From Roseimaritima ulvae (GTDB lineage: Bacteria > Planctomycetota > Planctomycetia > Pirellulales > Pirellulaceae): a stretch of DNA of 64,000 bases. The stretch covers positions 8,103,404 through 8,167,403 of the forward strand of contig NZ_CP042914.1 of assembly GCF_008065135.1 (NCBI RefSeq), given 5' to 3'. Every line of letters begins with the position of its first letter. Position 1 is the first letter of the stretch. Made by a program: the position numbers and the translations under genes. Under the pieces are notes generated by a model that saw only the letters and a program-made list of their open reading frames with translations, searched no databases and had not been told where the DNA came from. Positions 25,612-34,248 of the stretch are shown here, piece after piece.

Positions 25612-25641
25612 TTGACTATGTACGGTGAATCACCGTACTAT
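25612..25641 (+). promoter_or_regulatory. TA-operon promoter with internal palindromic operator
   Basis: -35 TTGACT (25612-25617), 18-bp spacer, -10 TACTAT (25636-25641). The spacer holds a perfect palindrome with a single central base, GTACGGTGAATCACCGTAC (25620-25638), that overlaps the start of the -10. This placement fits autorepression by the RHH antitoxin. AAGGAG at 25647-25652 is the ribosome site. Confidence 0.8.
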
Positions 25642-25661
25642 GGAAGAAGGAGAACCGATCA

Positions 25662-25946
25662 ATGGCAAGCAACGAACCCAAAACCGCTCGAATTGATGCT
25701 CGGATGCCCGAATCGGTGCATCTGCTGTTGGTGCGCGCCGCTGAACTACAAGGCCGAACACTTTCGGATTTTGTTGTCTGTTCCGCACGAGAGGCGGCTG
25801 AAGAAGCCATCGCCAAGCATGAAATCATCCATCTGTCGGTTTCGGATCAGGAGCGTTTCGCCGATGCTCTATTAAATCCTCCGCCAGTGAGTGACGCGCT
25901 GCGTCGGGCAGCCGCTCGCCATGAAAACGTGATTGAACCGTCGTGA
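25662..25946 (+). CDS. DUF1778 antitoxin (TacA-like)
   Basis: 94 residues from ATG 25662 with AAGGAG upstream. The N-terminus KTARIDARMPESVHLLLVRAAELQGRTLSDFVV (read in sections) is a ribbon-helix-helix DNA-binding unit of the DUF1778/TacA family. The C-terminal ~40 residues (LSVSDQERFADALLNPPP) match the toxin-neutralising tail. It should repress its own promoter through the palindrome just upstream and bind the acetyltransferase toxin. The stop overlaps the toxin start (GTGA). Confidence 0.92.
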   Translation: MASNEPKTARIDARMPESVHLLLVRAAELQGRTLSDFVVCSAREAAEEAIAKHEIIHLSVSDQERFADALLNPPPVSDALRRAAARHENVIEPS

Positions 25947-26449
25947 CGGCACCCTACCGCGTTGAAATTCTGGGCAAACATTCGCGTGACGGATTCGACT
26001 GCGGGAACGAGGCTCTGAATGAGTACCTTTGCCGCCGCGCTAATCAGGACCAACGAAAACGTTTCGCGGTTTGCTATCTGTTGATCGAAGCGACGACAGA
26101 CCAGATTGTGGGCTACTACACGCTATCGTCTGGCGGTGTCTCGCTTGCCGATCTGCCGCCGCAGCGGCAAAAGGGCTTGCCGCGATATCCGAGCGTCCCA
26201 ATCGCCAGAATTGGTCGACTGGCAATCGCAAAGTCCGAGCAGGAGCGGGGACTCGGTGGAGTACTACTGTTCGACGCAATCAAGCGTGCATCCGCAAGCA
26301 GCATGGGAGTCTACGCGGTCCTGGTCGATGCAATCGACGAACAAGCGGTGCGGTTTTACCAACACCACAGTTTTGAGGTGCTCGAATCCAATCCGCGAAT
26401 CTTGTTTCTTCCCATTGCCGATGGTCTCAAACGCATCACGAAGTCGTAA
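25943..26449 (+). CDS. GNAT-family toxin (TacT-like)
   Basis: 168 residues starting at GTG 25943, overlapping the antitoxin by 4 bases. Family signs: FDCGNEALNEYLCRRANQDQ, VGYYTLSSGGV, the acetyl-CoA loop IGRLAIAKSEQERGLGGVLL, and VDAIDEQAVRFYQHHSFE with the catalytic-type Tyr-x-x-x-Gly/Ser-Phe segment. TacT/AtaT-type toxins acetylate the amino group of aminoacyl-tRNA and stop translation. The canonical Q/RxxGxG/A loop reads QERGLGG, so it is probably active. Which aminoacyl-tRNA is modified cannot be read from sequence; the pair lies 272 bp downstream of tRNA-Val. Confidence 0.92.
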   Translation: MTAPYRVEILGKHSRDGFDCGNEALNEYLCRRANQDQRKRFAVCYLLIEATTDQIVGYYTLSSGGVSLADLPPQRQKGLPRYPSVPIARIGRLAIAKSEQERGLGGVLLFDAIKRASASSMGVYAVLVDAIDEQAVRFYQHHSFEVLESNPRILFLPIADGLKRITKS

Positions 26450-26460
26450 CGCGTACGGGA

Positions 26461-26592
26461 ATGAGAAATTTGTTCCGTGAGTTACACGATGATTTGGTCG
26501 CCAATCCACCGAAGTTAAGGGACATTCTCAACCCGGATGTCGACGGACAAGCGGATTTCGTCCACTGGATTGGCGAGGAGACAGCAGAATGA
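26461..26592 (+). CDS. 43-residue protein, conserved tail preceding a WG lipoprotein (copy 1)
   Basis: A short frame from ATG 26461 to TGA 26592 that overlaps the next gene by 4 bases (ATGA). It encodes MRNLFRELHDDLVANPPK followed by LRDILNPDVDGQADFVHW and IGEETAE. The last ~25 residues match, at 15 of 25 positions, the frame before the second WG gene (NPPDVRAILNPTVSGKATYV, CWFGEAPEGGN). Shared pattern: NPPxxRxILNPxVxGxAxxVxWxGE. Its ribosome site is weak (GGGA), so it may be the leftover C-terminus of a longer protein. Translation coupling to the lipoprotein is likely. No known family was recognised. Confidence 0.5.
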   Translation: MRNLFRELHDDLVANPPKLRDILNPDVDGQADFVHWIGEETAE

Positions 26593-27839
26593 AACGCTTA
26601 CTTCCATGTTTGCTCGCTGCTTTCGCTGCTCTCTTGTGCGCGTCCTGTGAGGAAAACAAGACTCCTCCCAGGGCTTTGCCGACAATTGACTACGTCACAT
26701 CAGCTAAAGAACTCGTCAGTAGAGTTCCGTCCGACGTTGAAATTGTCTATCCGATCGGTCCCAAAAGTCCCGGAGCTCGAGGCGGATATGGTTTTATCGA
26801 TTCCACTGGCCGTGTATTAATTGAGCCGATTTACAATCACGTCTCAGTGGGGCCAACTAGTCGTACAACCAGCACTAGAGTTTTTGTTGGGCAAGAAGGC
26901 GGCTTGCTGTTTTCTAGTTGGTCTTGGGTTTACATCGGCAAGTATGGCAACCGAGCCTTTGCCCCCCCTACAGACAAAACGGTTGATTTCGCGGTCAACC
27001 TTGGTGATTCGCTTTTTTACTATGTCAAGAAGGGTCGATCCAACAAAGACGCTGTCGATGACTACGGTTCCGTTCCCATTGGGGTCTTTGACGCCAGTGA
27101 TCAGTGGCAGCCCACGGAAGACATTCTGCCACGGCATTGGATTTCCGAAGGTCTGGTCCCTGTTACCAACGCTGCTGGCAAAGCGGGTTACGCCGATCGC
27201 CAAGGTAAGATTGTGATTGAACCGCAGTTCGATCACGCCGAACCGTTCTACGAGGGTTTGGCGACGGTCCGCGTGGGGTCGCACCGAGGCTATATCGACC
27301 GCAGCGGTGCGATGGTGATTCCTCCGAAGTACACCCATGCCAGTTGGTTCGAAAACGGTGTGGCCATCGTCGTCGATCCCGCCGCCGACTTTCCGCAAGT
27401 AATCGACACCACGGGCCAGGTGCAGAACGAAATCCGAACTCCCATCGATTTTGGCTGGCCTAAGGCGATTGGAGGTTTTAATGAGGGAGGCTTGAAAGTT
27501 TATCTGAAGGTGGGGCCACCGGATAAGGTTCATATAAGCGGCTTGCGCCAATGTGGATTCTTGCGTCCCGATGACACCTGGATGATCGAACCCAAATTGG
27601 ATTCCGTGTCCTTTTTTCACTCGGGTTTGGCGACCGTCGACGTCAACGTGCCCAGCGATCGGTTTCCCACGACTGGTAGCTTTATCATTGACACACAGGG
27701 CAAGGTCCTGAAGAAATTGTCATCGCAGTCCGCTTGGTTGGAGTTTCGCCACGGACTAGCCGGCGCCCAGCACGGGACAAGCTACGTCGATCGGCAAGGC
27801 AATGTAGTTTGGCCACCAGCCCCAAAACCTCGGCGATGA
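26589..27839 (+). CDS. WG-repeat protein, probable lipoprotein (paralog 1)
   Basis: 416 residues. The signal peptide MKRLLPCLLAAFAALLCASC ends in a plausible but non-ideal lipobox (CAS-C). WG beta-repeats follow: YGFIDSTGRVLIEPIYNHV, AGYADRQGKIVIEPQFDHAE, RGYIDRSGAMVIPPKYTHAS, and the degenerate CGFLRPDDTWMIEPKLDS. Each has the xGyidxxGxxvIxPxfxxa form, and YVDRQGNVVWPP closes the chain. WG repeats build a surface for binding partners; no enzyme site is seen. It is a clear paralog of the gene at 28056 (shared ILPRHWISEG / FPRHRMTEG and SxTGKAGYAD blocks). Local DNA looks AT-richer than the rest of the window. Confidence 0.85.
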   Translation: MKRLLPCLLAAFAALLCASCEENKTPPRALPTIDYVTSAKELVSRVPSDVEIVYPIGPKSPGARGGYGFIDSTGRVLIEPIYNHVSVGPTSRTTSTRVFVGQEGGLLFSSWSWVYIGKYGNRAFAPPTDKTVDFAVNLGDSLFYYVKKGRSNKDAVDDYGSVPIGVFDASDQWQPTEDILPRHWISEGLVPVTNAAGKAGYADRQGKIVIEPQFDHAEPFYEGLATVRVGSHRGYIDRSGAMVIPPKYTHASWFENGVAIVVDPAADFPQVIDTTGQVQNEIRTPIDFGWPKAIGGFNEGGLKVYLKVGPPDKVHISGLRQCGFLRPDDTWMIEPKLDSVSFFHSGLATVDVNVPSDRFPTTGSFIIDTQGKVLKKLSSQSAWLEFRHGLAGAQHGTSYVDRQGNVVWPPAPKPRR

Positions 27840-27890
27840 ACGCGTTGCCAAAACCGACATCTAATTCGTATCTGTACCGAACACCGATGC

Positions 27891-27955
27891 ACAGCACGCC
27901 GGGGTCAGTCCACGAAAGCTGTCTCGCAGGCGCATCCGCTGTCCCCGACCGGCGG
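27891..27955. repeat. Family E repeat, copy 2 (right part only)
   Basis: AGCACGCCGGGGTCAGTCC, then ACGAAAGCTGTCTCGCAGGC and ATCCGCTGTCCCCGACCGGC. It abuts the 5' end of the second small conserved tail at 27958, as if the repeat replaced the beginning of that frame. Confidence 0.75.
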
Positions 27956-27960
27956 CTACA

Positions 27961-28056
27961 AATCCCCCCGACGTTAGGGCAATTCTCAATCCAACTGTTT
28001 CCGGCAAAGCTACATACGTTTGCTGGTTTGGCGAAGCACCGGAAGGAGGAAATTGA
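27961..28056 (+). pseudogene. Truncated conserved tail preceding WG lipoprotein (copy 2)
   Basis: An in-frame segment encoding NPPDVRAILNPTVSGKATYV then CWFGEAPEGGN and a TGA (28054-28056) that overlaps the ATG of the next gene (TGATG). It is homologous to the end of the 43-residue frame at 26461. No ATG, GTG or TTG start lies upstream in this frame before repeat DNA is reached, so it looks like a 5'-truncated gene whose last ~31 codons survive. Those codons contain the GGAGG ribosome site used by the lipoprotein. Confidence 0.55.
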
Positions 28057-29351
28057 TGCACTTTCGCATGCGTAGAATAGCAAGCCGGTTAAGCGTGATC
28101 GTATTGATGCTGGTCGCCGTCGGTTGCGACACAGGAGACACGTCGCCTTCCGCAAAAGGTTCCGTCCCAGCCATAAACCGGCAAGAGGCGCGTAAACTAA
28201 AGCAAGCGAGGATCTTGGCAAGCTTGCCGGACAACCTCGATTGTGTATTTCCTATCTATAAAAGGGGCGAGGATGAAAGCAAACAAGGGTATGGCCTAAT
28301 TGACCAATCCGGCAACGAATTGATTAGTGACATCATGTACACAGGCGTTTCTTCGCCTTTTGATTGGGACGACCCCACCCCATTTCGCACCTGGATCGGA
28401 CAGGATGGCGCGATCCTGCTGGCGGAAGATCACTACCTGTACCTGGGTGCTCATGGAAAACGAATCGTCCCGCGTGCGGATTCCAAGATCCCTCTTCTAG
28501 ATCGTATCCATCTGGCGAAGAACCATGGCGATTCCTTGTTTACGCTGCACCCGCCTTTCCTTCGCACCAAGTTCCCAGAACGTTTTGACAGGTATGGGCT
28601 GATCCCGATCGGCGTGCTGGATATCACGGAAAAGTGGAAGACGACAGAAAACGTTTTCCCGAGACACCGAATGACGGAAGGGCGGGTGCCGGTCAGCAAT
28701 GTCGAGACCGGCAAAGCGGGCTATGCCGACCGGGACGGATCGATCGTGATCGATATGCGATTCGACTATTGCGATCCATTCAGTGAAGGACTGGCTGCAG
28801 TGCTGCAAGGGGATCGCTACGGCTACATCGATCGCCAAGGCAAAATGATTTTAGAGCCTCAGTTTTCTCGAGCCAGCTGGTTCGATGAGGGAATGGCGAT
28901 CGTGACGGATCCAGGTTCGGATGCTCCTTATCAGATCGACCGAAGCGGCAAGAAGATACGCGACCTGCCCATTGAACCCTTGAAACCCGCACCTTCCATT
29001 CTAGCTGGTTTTTACAAGGGAATACGAGTGGTCAAGTACGTGGATCCCGATTTGGAAAGCTTTGATGGGCTTGGAGGACGGTACGGCTACCTCAAGTCAG
29101 ATGGTAATTGGCTGTTCGAACCGAAACTGGAGTTTGCAACGCAGTTTCGCGAAGGCCGGGCCATCGCATTTTTCCCTTCTGGAACAAAGGAATTTCCGCA
29201 CCTAGCAACGTTCGTCATCGACCGTGCTGGCAAGACAATCGAGTTTATCGGCGACAGCAGTAGCTATCTCGTATTCTCTTTCGGCTTAGCTGGCGCCGCG
29301 GGCCGACGTTATTACGATACCGAGGCTAACCGCGTTTGGTATAATCGGTAG
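28056..29351 (+). CDS. WG-repeat lipoprotein (paralog 2)
   Basis: 431 residues from the ATG at 28056, with GGAGG 4-5 bases upstream; an upstream in-frame start at 28020 would bypass this site. The lipoprotein signal peptide is good (LSVIVLMLVAVGC, lipobox AVG-C). WG units: YGLIDQSGNELISDIMY, KAGYADRDGSIVIDMRFDYC, YGYIDRQGKMILEPQFSRAS and YGYLKSDGNWLFEPKLEFA. Order and spacing match the gene at 26589, so the two arose by duplication of a two-gene unit (small frame plus lipoprotein). The protein should be tethered to a membrane facing the periplasm. Function unknown. Confidence 0.87.
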   Translation: MHFRMRRIASRLSVIVLMLVAVGCDTGDTSPSAKGSVPAINRQEARKLKQARILASLPDNLDCVFPIYKRGEDESKQGYGLIDQSGNELISDIMYTGVSSPFDWDDPTPFRTWIGQDGAILLAEDHYLYLGAHGKRIVPRADSKIPLLDRIHLAKNHGDSLFTLHPPFLRTKFPERFDRYGLIPIGVLDITEKWKTTENVFPRHRMTEGRVPVSNVETGKAGYADRDGSIVIDMRFDYCDPFSEGLAAVLQGDRYGYIDRQGKMILEPQFSRASWFDEGMAIVTDPGSDAPYQIDRSGKKIRDLPIEPLKPAPSILAGFYKGIRVVKYVDPDLESFDGLGGRYGYLKSDGNWLFEPKLEFATQFREGRAIAFFPSGTKEFPHLATFVIDRAGKTIEFIGDSSSYLVFSFGLAGAAGRRYYDTEANRVWYNR

Positions 29352-29425
29352 CCAATAGGCGCCACCACATGAGCTCGATTAATCGTGGTTTGTTGCGCAA
29401 TAGGCTCGCGGAGTGCGATACAACT

Positions 29426-29588
29426 GCACGCCGGGGACCGTCGACGCAAGCTGTCTTGCTGCACCCTGCTGACGCATTCACTGTCCCCGCGCAAACTCGA
29501 TCGGCTCGCTCTGTCGGGGCAGCATTCGGTGCGGGAGTTTGGTAGGAAAATGGAGGTAGGAAGATCACAAGCCCCATGTCCCCATATT
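29426..29588. repeat. Family E repeat, copy 3
   Basis: GCACGCCGGGGACCGTCGAC, AAGCTGTCTTGCTGCACC and ACTGTCCCCGCG (29427-29490), then GGGAGTTTGGTAGGAAAAT and GAGGTAGGAAGATCACAAGC (29533-29573). It fills the gap between convergent WG and PVC genes (29352-29604); nothing else was recognised there. Confidence 0.7.
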
Positions 29589-29604
29589 TCGCGGTTCGAT
29601 TTTC

Positions 29605-32600
29605 TTATCGCAAGGATCTGAGATAGGCAACGATGTCTCGGGTTTCCTGCGGCGATAGCACTTCGGTCATGTCCGGCATCAGTGAGACTTTTTTGTCGAT
29701 GACTTCTTCGATGTCATCGACCGCAAGCTTCACCTCCTCCCCTTTTGCATCGATCAGGACAAGAAACGCTTCGTCTTCGCTTTTTATGACGCCTTGCACC
29801 ACGGTTCCATCGGCCAGCAGAACGGACTGAACGTTGTATTTCGGTTCGATATCCGCACTCGGATACACAACCGCGCGAAGCAGGTAGTCGCTGTCACGTG
29901 TTCTGGCGATCTTTGTCAGTTCGGGACCAATGTTGCTGCCGCTTGAACCGATGCGATGGCAGCGTGCGCATTGCAACCGCTGATCGGTGCGGAAAAGGCG
30001 TTCGCCGCGATCGCTGTCTCCGCCATCACGCGCCAATGCGAAGCCACGCACTTTCGCATTTCCCAGTGACTCCAGTGGCTTCGTTGCGTCCATGCGAGCA
30101 AGCAGACTGGCCATTGCCGGCGCATCGGCAGCTCGGCCGCTGACGGCGGTATAGACATCCAGCTTCAGTCCGTCTTCAAGAGATCCTGCCAGAAACCTTT
30201 CGGCCATTTCGGCGATCGCCTTGTCGGCGTCGGCTTGTTTGCTGGCGGCAAGTCCCGCGAGTGCCGCTTGTTGAACCGGCAATTTGCCATCACGAAGCCG
30301 TTGCTTCATGACCGGAACTGCGTCCACGCCTGACATGCTGGAAAGCATCGTCAGGCTTCGCGTTGCAATCCTCGGCGATGCATCTCCGCTCAGACGACCG
30401 AGTATCTCCTGCTTCGCTGCGATCGCCAGTTGGTTCGGTTTGGCTTGTGCAATCCAATCGAGAGCCTCCAATCGCAAGTTCGTTGCGGTGCCTTCATCGC
30501 TGGCCAACGCCATGACGGCTTCGGCGGAAAGATCCAACTGTAATCGCCGAGCCGCTTTGGCTGCCACGACACGAACATCGCTGGGTGATTGACGAATCAG
30601 GTTGACCAGTGAGTCTTGGGCAAAATCTCGATCCAGTGGACGCTCGCTTGCATGGCTCCGCGCCCGGCCGTCAACGCGATCGAGCACCGGCGGGTCAAGC
30701 CAATCGGCCAGGGCTGCGCAGGCTTCCGCTCGCATCGCTTCGGACTGATTTGGATTGGAGGCAAACCGTAGTAACCGTCGCGATTCGTCCACGCCACCCA
30801 AACGAAAATTCGCGTTGATTGCCCGGATCGCCATCGGAACCGGCAGCAGGCGGTCTTGCTCCAAAGCTGCGGCGAGCCTCGGCATGGCCCGAAGAATCGA
30901 ATCGTCATCGTGGATCGCGCGAGCCGCTTCGGTTGCGATTGCTAAAGAGGGATCGGTCAAGTAGTTGGCCACCGCGGCGGAACCTAAGCGACGGAGGGCC
31001 ACGACGGCACAAAGCTTGGCGACCCGACCACTGCTACTGGGCAGAGCGGCGAGCTGCTGTTCGCTTGCGCAACTTGCCATCGCGGTCGTGAGGGCATGAC
31101 GCAGGTAGTGATGATCGAAAGGGGTACGATTGGCTAGTTCGATCAATTCTGGAACCGCAGCAGGCGTCGGGCATCGTCCGAGGGCCAAGGCGGCATGAAC
31201 ACGAACATGCAAATCGGAGTCATCAAGTAGGGAGATAAAATCCTCGGAGTGTTCGTAGTGGCACTCGCCCAGGACCTTCGTCGCGACCATGCGGATCTTG
31301 GCGTCTCGGTCACTCAAGTAGGGTCGAAGTGCATCCGATTTGGCATCGCCACTGCGGATCAACTGGCCGAGTCCCCAGATCGCATGCACGCGTGCGAGCG
31401 GATTGTCATGGTCTGCAACAACATCTGTGAAGTGCGAAGTCTCTATTCGCTTCACCAATTCGAACTGACTGCGCAGCCGGACCCGCTGATCGACATGGGC
31501 TAACAACTCGCTCAGCTGATTGGATTCGATTTCGGAGAGATCCTGGGTCAGCCAGCGGACAACCGACTGTCGGTCGCTGCGTTCCGAATCGGTCAAGCTT
31601 GCAGGAGCGACGTCGATGCGTTGGACACTTCCTGTTTGCGTCAAGGGATATCCGCCACCCCAGTCCGCACCATACAGCCCACCATCCGGAGCGAAAGCGA
31701 GTCCAACGATCGGTACCCCTTTGCCGATTTGGTGGGCGTCGACCATCCGGAATGAGTCACCCGCCGGCTCGCTACGAAACGCAAACTGGTTGCCGTTGGG
31801 CGCACTGGTGATGAAAAAGAAATCCCTGTAGGCCGAGGACAAAGCCGCGCCGGGATTGAATTTAAATCCTGCAGGTCCATCGACATAGTAGCTGATCGGT
31901 GGGATCAGGTATGCCGCATGCTCGGCTGTCGCGGTTTGCCAGAGTCGTTCATCGGTCCAAGGATTGTACTTTCCAGATCGATACTGATAGTTGCATCGCC
32001 AACCGGCATCCATTTGATCCACGATCCAGACGAAGCGTTCACGCTCACCGGGCTGGTCGGCGTCGTTGTCGACGCCGAACAGGTTGCCGTAGGCGTCAAA
32101 GGCGAATTCCTGAACGTTGCGCAATCCATGTGCGAAGACTTCGAAGTCACTGCCGTCCAAATTGCAACGCATCACCCCGCCCTGATTGGGATAAGAATGC
32201 CGGCGGCCATCGGGGGTGGTCACGGAAATGCCTTTGTCGCCAATCGACCAGTACAGCTTTCCGTCCGGACCGATCATCAGCCCATGCATGTCGTGGCCCG
32301 CGTAGGCGATATGTAGTCCAAAGCCCGTCGCCAGAACTTCGCGTTGATCGGCGACATGGTCCCCGTCGGTATCGGTCAACTTCCACAGGTCGGGCGCGAT
32401 CGTGGCGTAAACGTTTCCTTGATGCGTGAGAACGCCGGCGGCAATCCCGGTGACTTCCGTTTGAAAGCCCTCGGCAAACACGCTCGTTTCGTCCGCCTTC
32501 CCATCTCCGTCGGTATCGGCCAAGCGGTGAATGCGTTCGCTGATGACGGTGAGATCACGCCAGTCGTACTGCCCGTCTTGATTGACGTCTTTGATCTGTT

Positions 32601-32946
32601 TTGCAGCGTATTGTTGATCGCCACCGATGGCCAGCATCTTGTGATAAAAGGCCCGCTTCTGATCGACGGAAGTGAATCCGACGTCATCGGGCACCCATGC
32701 TCCATGCGCCCGGATATCCAAGTCCTGGATTTTGCGGCGTTGGGTCTGAGTGACAAACACCTCTCCGTCATTGCCGACGCTGATCGCGACCGGATCGGGA
32801 ACGTTGATCGCTCCGCTCCAGCGTTGATAATGAAGTTCCGGAAATCGCTTGTCAGCTTTTCGGTCTTGAGCCACGGCCAACATGGCAACCGTAGAACTGA
32901 AGAACAAAGACAGACAGCAGCGAGGCAATAAAGTGAGGCTTGGCAT
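29605..32946 (-). CDS. PVC-type propeller/HEAT/cytochrome c protein
   Basis: About 1113 residues from ATG 32946 (a TTG three bases earlier is also in frame). The signal peptide is followed by a six-bladed propeller of the 'PVC membrane-bound dehydrogenase' type (VPDPVAISVGNDGEVFVT, LADTDGDGKADETSVFAEGF, HGLMIGPDGKLYWSIGD, NGNQFAFRSEPAGD), then about eight HEAT repeats (~residues 480-960). A heme-binding C-terminal domain with CARCH at ~990 and distal Met candidates (SLMPDMTEVLSPQE) ends in the typical DIVAYLRSLR. The family is expanded in Planctomycetota and Verrucomicrobiota and is presumed to oxidise sugars or related compounds with electron transfer through the c-type heme. No substrate can be named. 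Confidence 0.9.
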   Translation of the reverse strand: MPSLTLLPRCCLSLFFSSTVAMLAVAQDRKADKRFPELHYQRWSGAINVPDPVAISVGNDGEVFVTQTQRRKIQDLDIRAHGAWVPDDVGFTSVDQKRAFYHKMLAIGGDQQYAAKQIKDVNQDGQYDWRDLTVISERIHRLADTDGDGKADETSVFAEGFQTEVTGIAAGVLTHQGNVYATIAPDLWKLTDTDGDHVADQREVLATGFGLHIAYAGHDMHGLMIGPDGKLYWSIGDKGISVTTPDGRRHSYPNQGGVMRCNLDGSDFEVFAHGLRNVQEFAFDAYGNLFGVDNDADQPGERERFVWIVDQMDAGWRCNYQYRSGKYNPWTDERLWQTATAEHAAYLIPPISYYVDGPAGFKFNPGAALSSAYRDFFFITSAPNGNQFAFRSEPAGDSFRMVDAHQIGKGVPIVGLAFAPDGGLYGADWGGGYPLTQTGSVQRIDVAPASLTDSERSDRQSVVRWLTQDLSEIESNQLSELLAHVDQRVRLRSQFELVKRIETSHFTDVVADHDNPLARVHAIWGLGQLIRSGDAKSDALRPYLSDRDAKIRMVATKVLGECHYEHSEDFISLLDDSDLHVRVHAALALGRCPTPAAVPELIELANRTPFDHHYLRHALTTAMASCASEQQLAALPSSSGRVAKLCAVVALRRLGSAAVANYLTDPSLAIATEAARAIHDDDSILRAMPRLAAALEQDRLLPVPMAIRAINANFRLGGVDESRRLLRFASNPNQSEAMRAEACAALADWLDPPVLDRVDGRARSHASERPLDRDFAQDSLVNLIRQSPSDVRVVAAKAARRLQLDLSAEAVMALASDEGTATNLRLEALDWIAQAKPNQLAIAAKQEILGRLSGDASPRIATRSLTMLSSMSGVDAVPVMKQRLRDGKLPVQQAALAGLAASKQADADKAIAEMAERFLAGSLEDGLKLDVYTAVSGRAADAPAMASLLARMDATKPLESLGNAKVRGFALARDGGDSDRGERLFRTDQRLQCARCHRIGSSGSNIGPELTKIARTRDSDYLLRAVVYPSADIEPKYNVQSVLLADGTVVQGVIKSEDEAFLVLIDAKGEEVKLAVDDIEEVIDKKVSLMPDMTEVLSPQETRDIVAYLRSLR

Positions 32947-32949
32947 CAA

Positions 32950-33533
32950 TCGCAGATGGTTGAAGGATCAGCTGGCACAAATGGAAGGGATCGCCAGGGG
33001 AAGAAAACCATATTGTACCAGATCCCACGTATTTCAAGATTGCCGCTGGATAGCATGCGGGAAGGCAGTGCCGGCGTCATCCCTGCGGTACCGTTTGCGC
33101 TGACGAAGTAACTACGGCTGCTATCTGCTCTTGGTAGCAGAGGTAGGAAAATTTGGGGTAGGAAGATCACAATCCCCATGTCCCCATATTCTTACCTCGG
33201 TCTTCCTACCAAGCACGCCAGGGTCAGTCCACGAAAGCTGTCTTGCTGCCACCGTGCAGGCGCATTTACTGTCCCCGACCGGCGTTCACTTTTCGTGTGC
33301 TTCGTGTTTTTCGTGTTTGGCGACGCCCGCTACTCAGCAAACGCTCAGGATCTGTAGGTTGCGCGGCGGTGGGTCGACTTCGGCGAAACCGCATCGCTGC
33401 CTTTGATTCATTCCGTCGTCTCCGTTGTTCTGTCGGTTCGCGCTAACACGGTGATTGCCGGAGGATGCTTGTCTGTTGTCTCGTCTGATTCTGCGGTATC
33501 CTTTGACGGCCCCTTTGGAAAGCGAATCGCACC
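32950..33533. repeat. Divergent intergenic region with family E repeat, copy 4
   Basis: The 584-bp gap holds GAGGTAGGAAAATTTGGGGT, GGAAGATCACAATCCCCATG, the mirrored GGTCTTCCTACC and AGCACGCCAGGGTCAGTCC, then ACGAAAGCTGTCTTGCTG and TGTCCCCGACCGGCG (33141-33285). From 33287 a TTCGTG-rich run (TTTTCGTGTGCTTCGTG) follows. No frame with coding character was found. Promoters for the PVC gene (left) and DUF502 (right) must lie here but could not be placed. Confidence 0.65.
33141..33285. repeat. Family E repeat, copy 4
   Basis: The most complete copy with both parts: GTAGGAAAATTTGGGGTAGG, mirrored GGTCTTCCTACC, then CACGCCAGGGTCAGTCCACG and GTCCCCGACCGGCG. It lies between the PVC and DUF502 genes. 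Confidence 0.75.
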
Positions 33534-34181
33534 ATGAGAAAGCATGTTATCGGCCACATATCGTTCCTCCGCACCACAGCCATCGGGGGCATCTTTTTTC
33601 TGTTGCCGCTGGCGGTGCTGCTGTTTTTTCTTGGGCAAATCGGTCAGGTGGTGTATGGGCTCACCGTTCAGATCCAGCCTCTGCTAAAAGACTATCTAGG
33701 CATCAACGATGCCACCGGGTACGCACTTGTATTCGCAATCGTGATCTTGCTGATCGTGCTGGCCTGTTTCGTGGCGGGAATTTTTGCCAGGCGCTCGCTG
33801 GCTCGCCAATTCACCGGTTGGGTAGAAAAGTACTTGCTGATGATGTTCCCCCGCTACGCGATCTTTAAGGAACAGCTGAGCGGAAACATTGGCGGCGAGA
33901 TCGCCAAGAACCGGCTGAAACCGGTCAAAGTTCACTTGGAGGGTTATTCCCGTTTGGCATTCGAGGTCGAACGATTCCCCGAGAGCGCATCCGGTGATTC
34001 CGCTTCGGTAACGCTGTATCTACCTGGAGCACCCGACCCCTGGTCCGGGACCGTGATCTACACCACGGGCGATCGTGTCGAATCCGTCGCCGCTCCGTTT
34101 CCCGATGTATTGGGCGCCTTCGAAAAACTGGGCACCGACACACAAAAAATCTTGCAAGGCATCCCCATCCACGAATCATGA
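33534..34181 (+). CDS. DUF502 membrane protein
   Basis: 215 residues with two transmembrane segments: GGIFFLLPLAVLLFFLGQIG and ALVFAIVILLIVLACFVAGIF. They are followed by a cytoplasmic or periplasmic beta-rich domain (PVKVHLEGYSRLAFEVERF, VTLYLPGAPDPWSGTVIY, FPDVLGAFEKLGTDTQKIL). The pairing of two helices with the 'PxPxxGxvxxv' block defines DUF502. The function is unknown; members are common in plants and bacteria. The following methyltransferase is on the same strand 67 bp away. Confidence 0.85.
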   Translation: MRKHVIGHISFLRTTAIGGIFFLLPLAVLLFFLGQIGQVVYGLTVQIQPLLKDYLGINDATGYALVFAIVILLIVLACFVAGIFARRSLARQFTGWVEKYLLMMFPRYAIFKEQLSGNIGGEIAKNRLKPVKVHLEGYSRLAFEVERFPESASGDSASVTLYLPGAPDPWSGTVIYTTGDRVESVAAPFPDVLGAFEKLGTDTQKILQGIPIHES

Positions 34182-34248
34182 TCGATGTGAACCAGGGACC
34201 GTGATGAAAAGCGTTTGACCCGCTTGACCAATTATGGGGTGAGTTTTG

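Noticed and set aside
27734-28075. 113-codon plus-strand frame between the two WG genes
   Set aside because: It crosses the end of one gene, a family E repeat and the start of the next. The homologous tail is in another frame.
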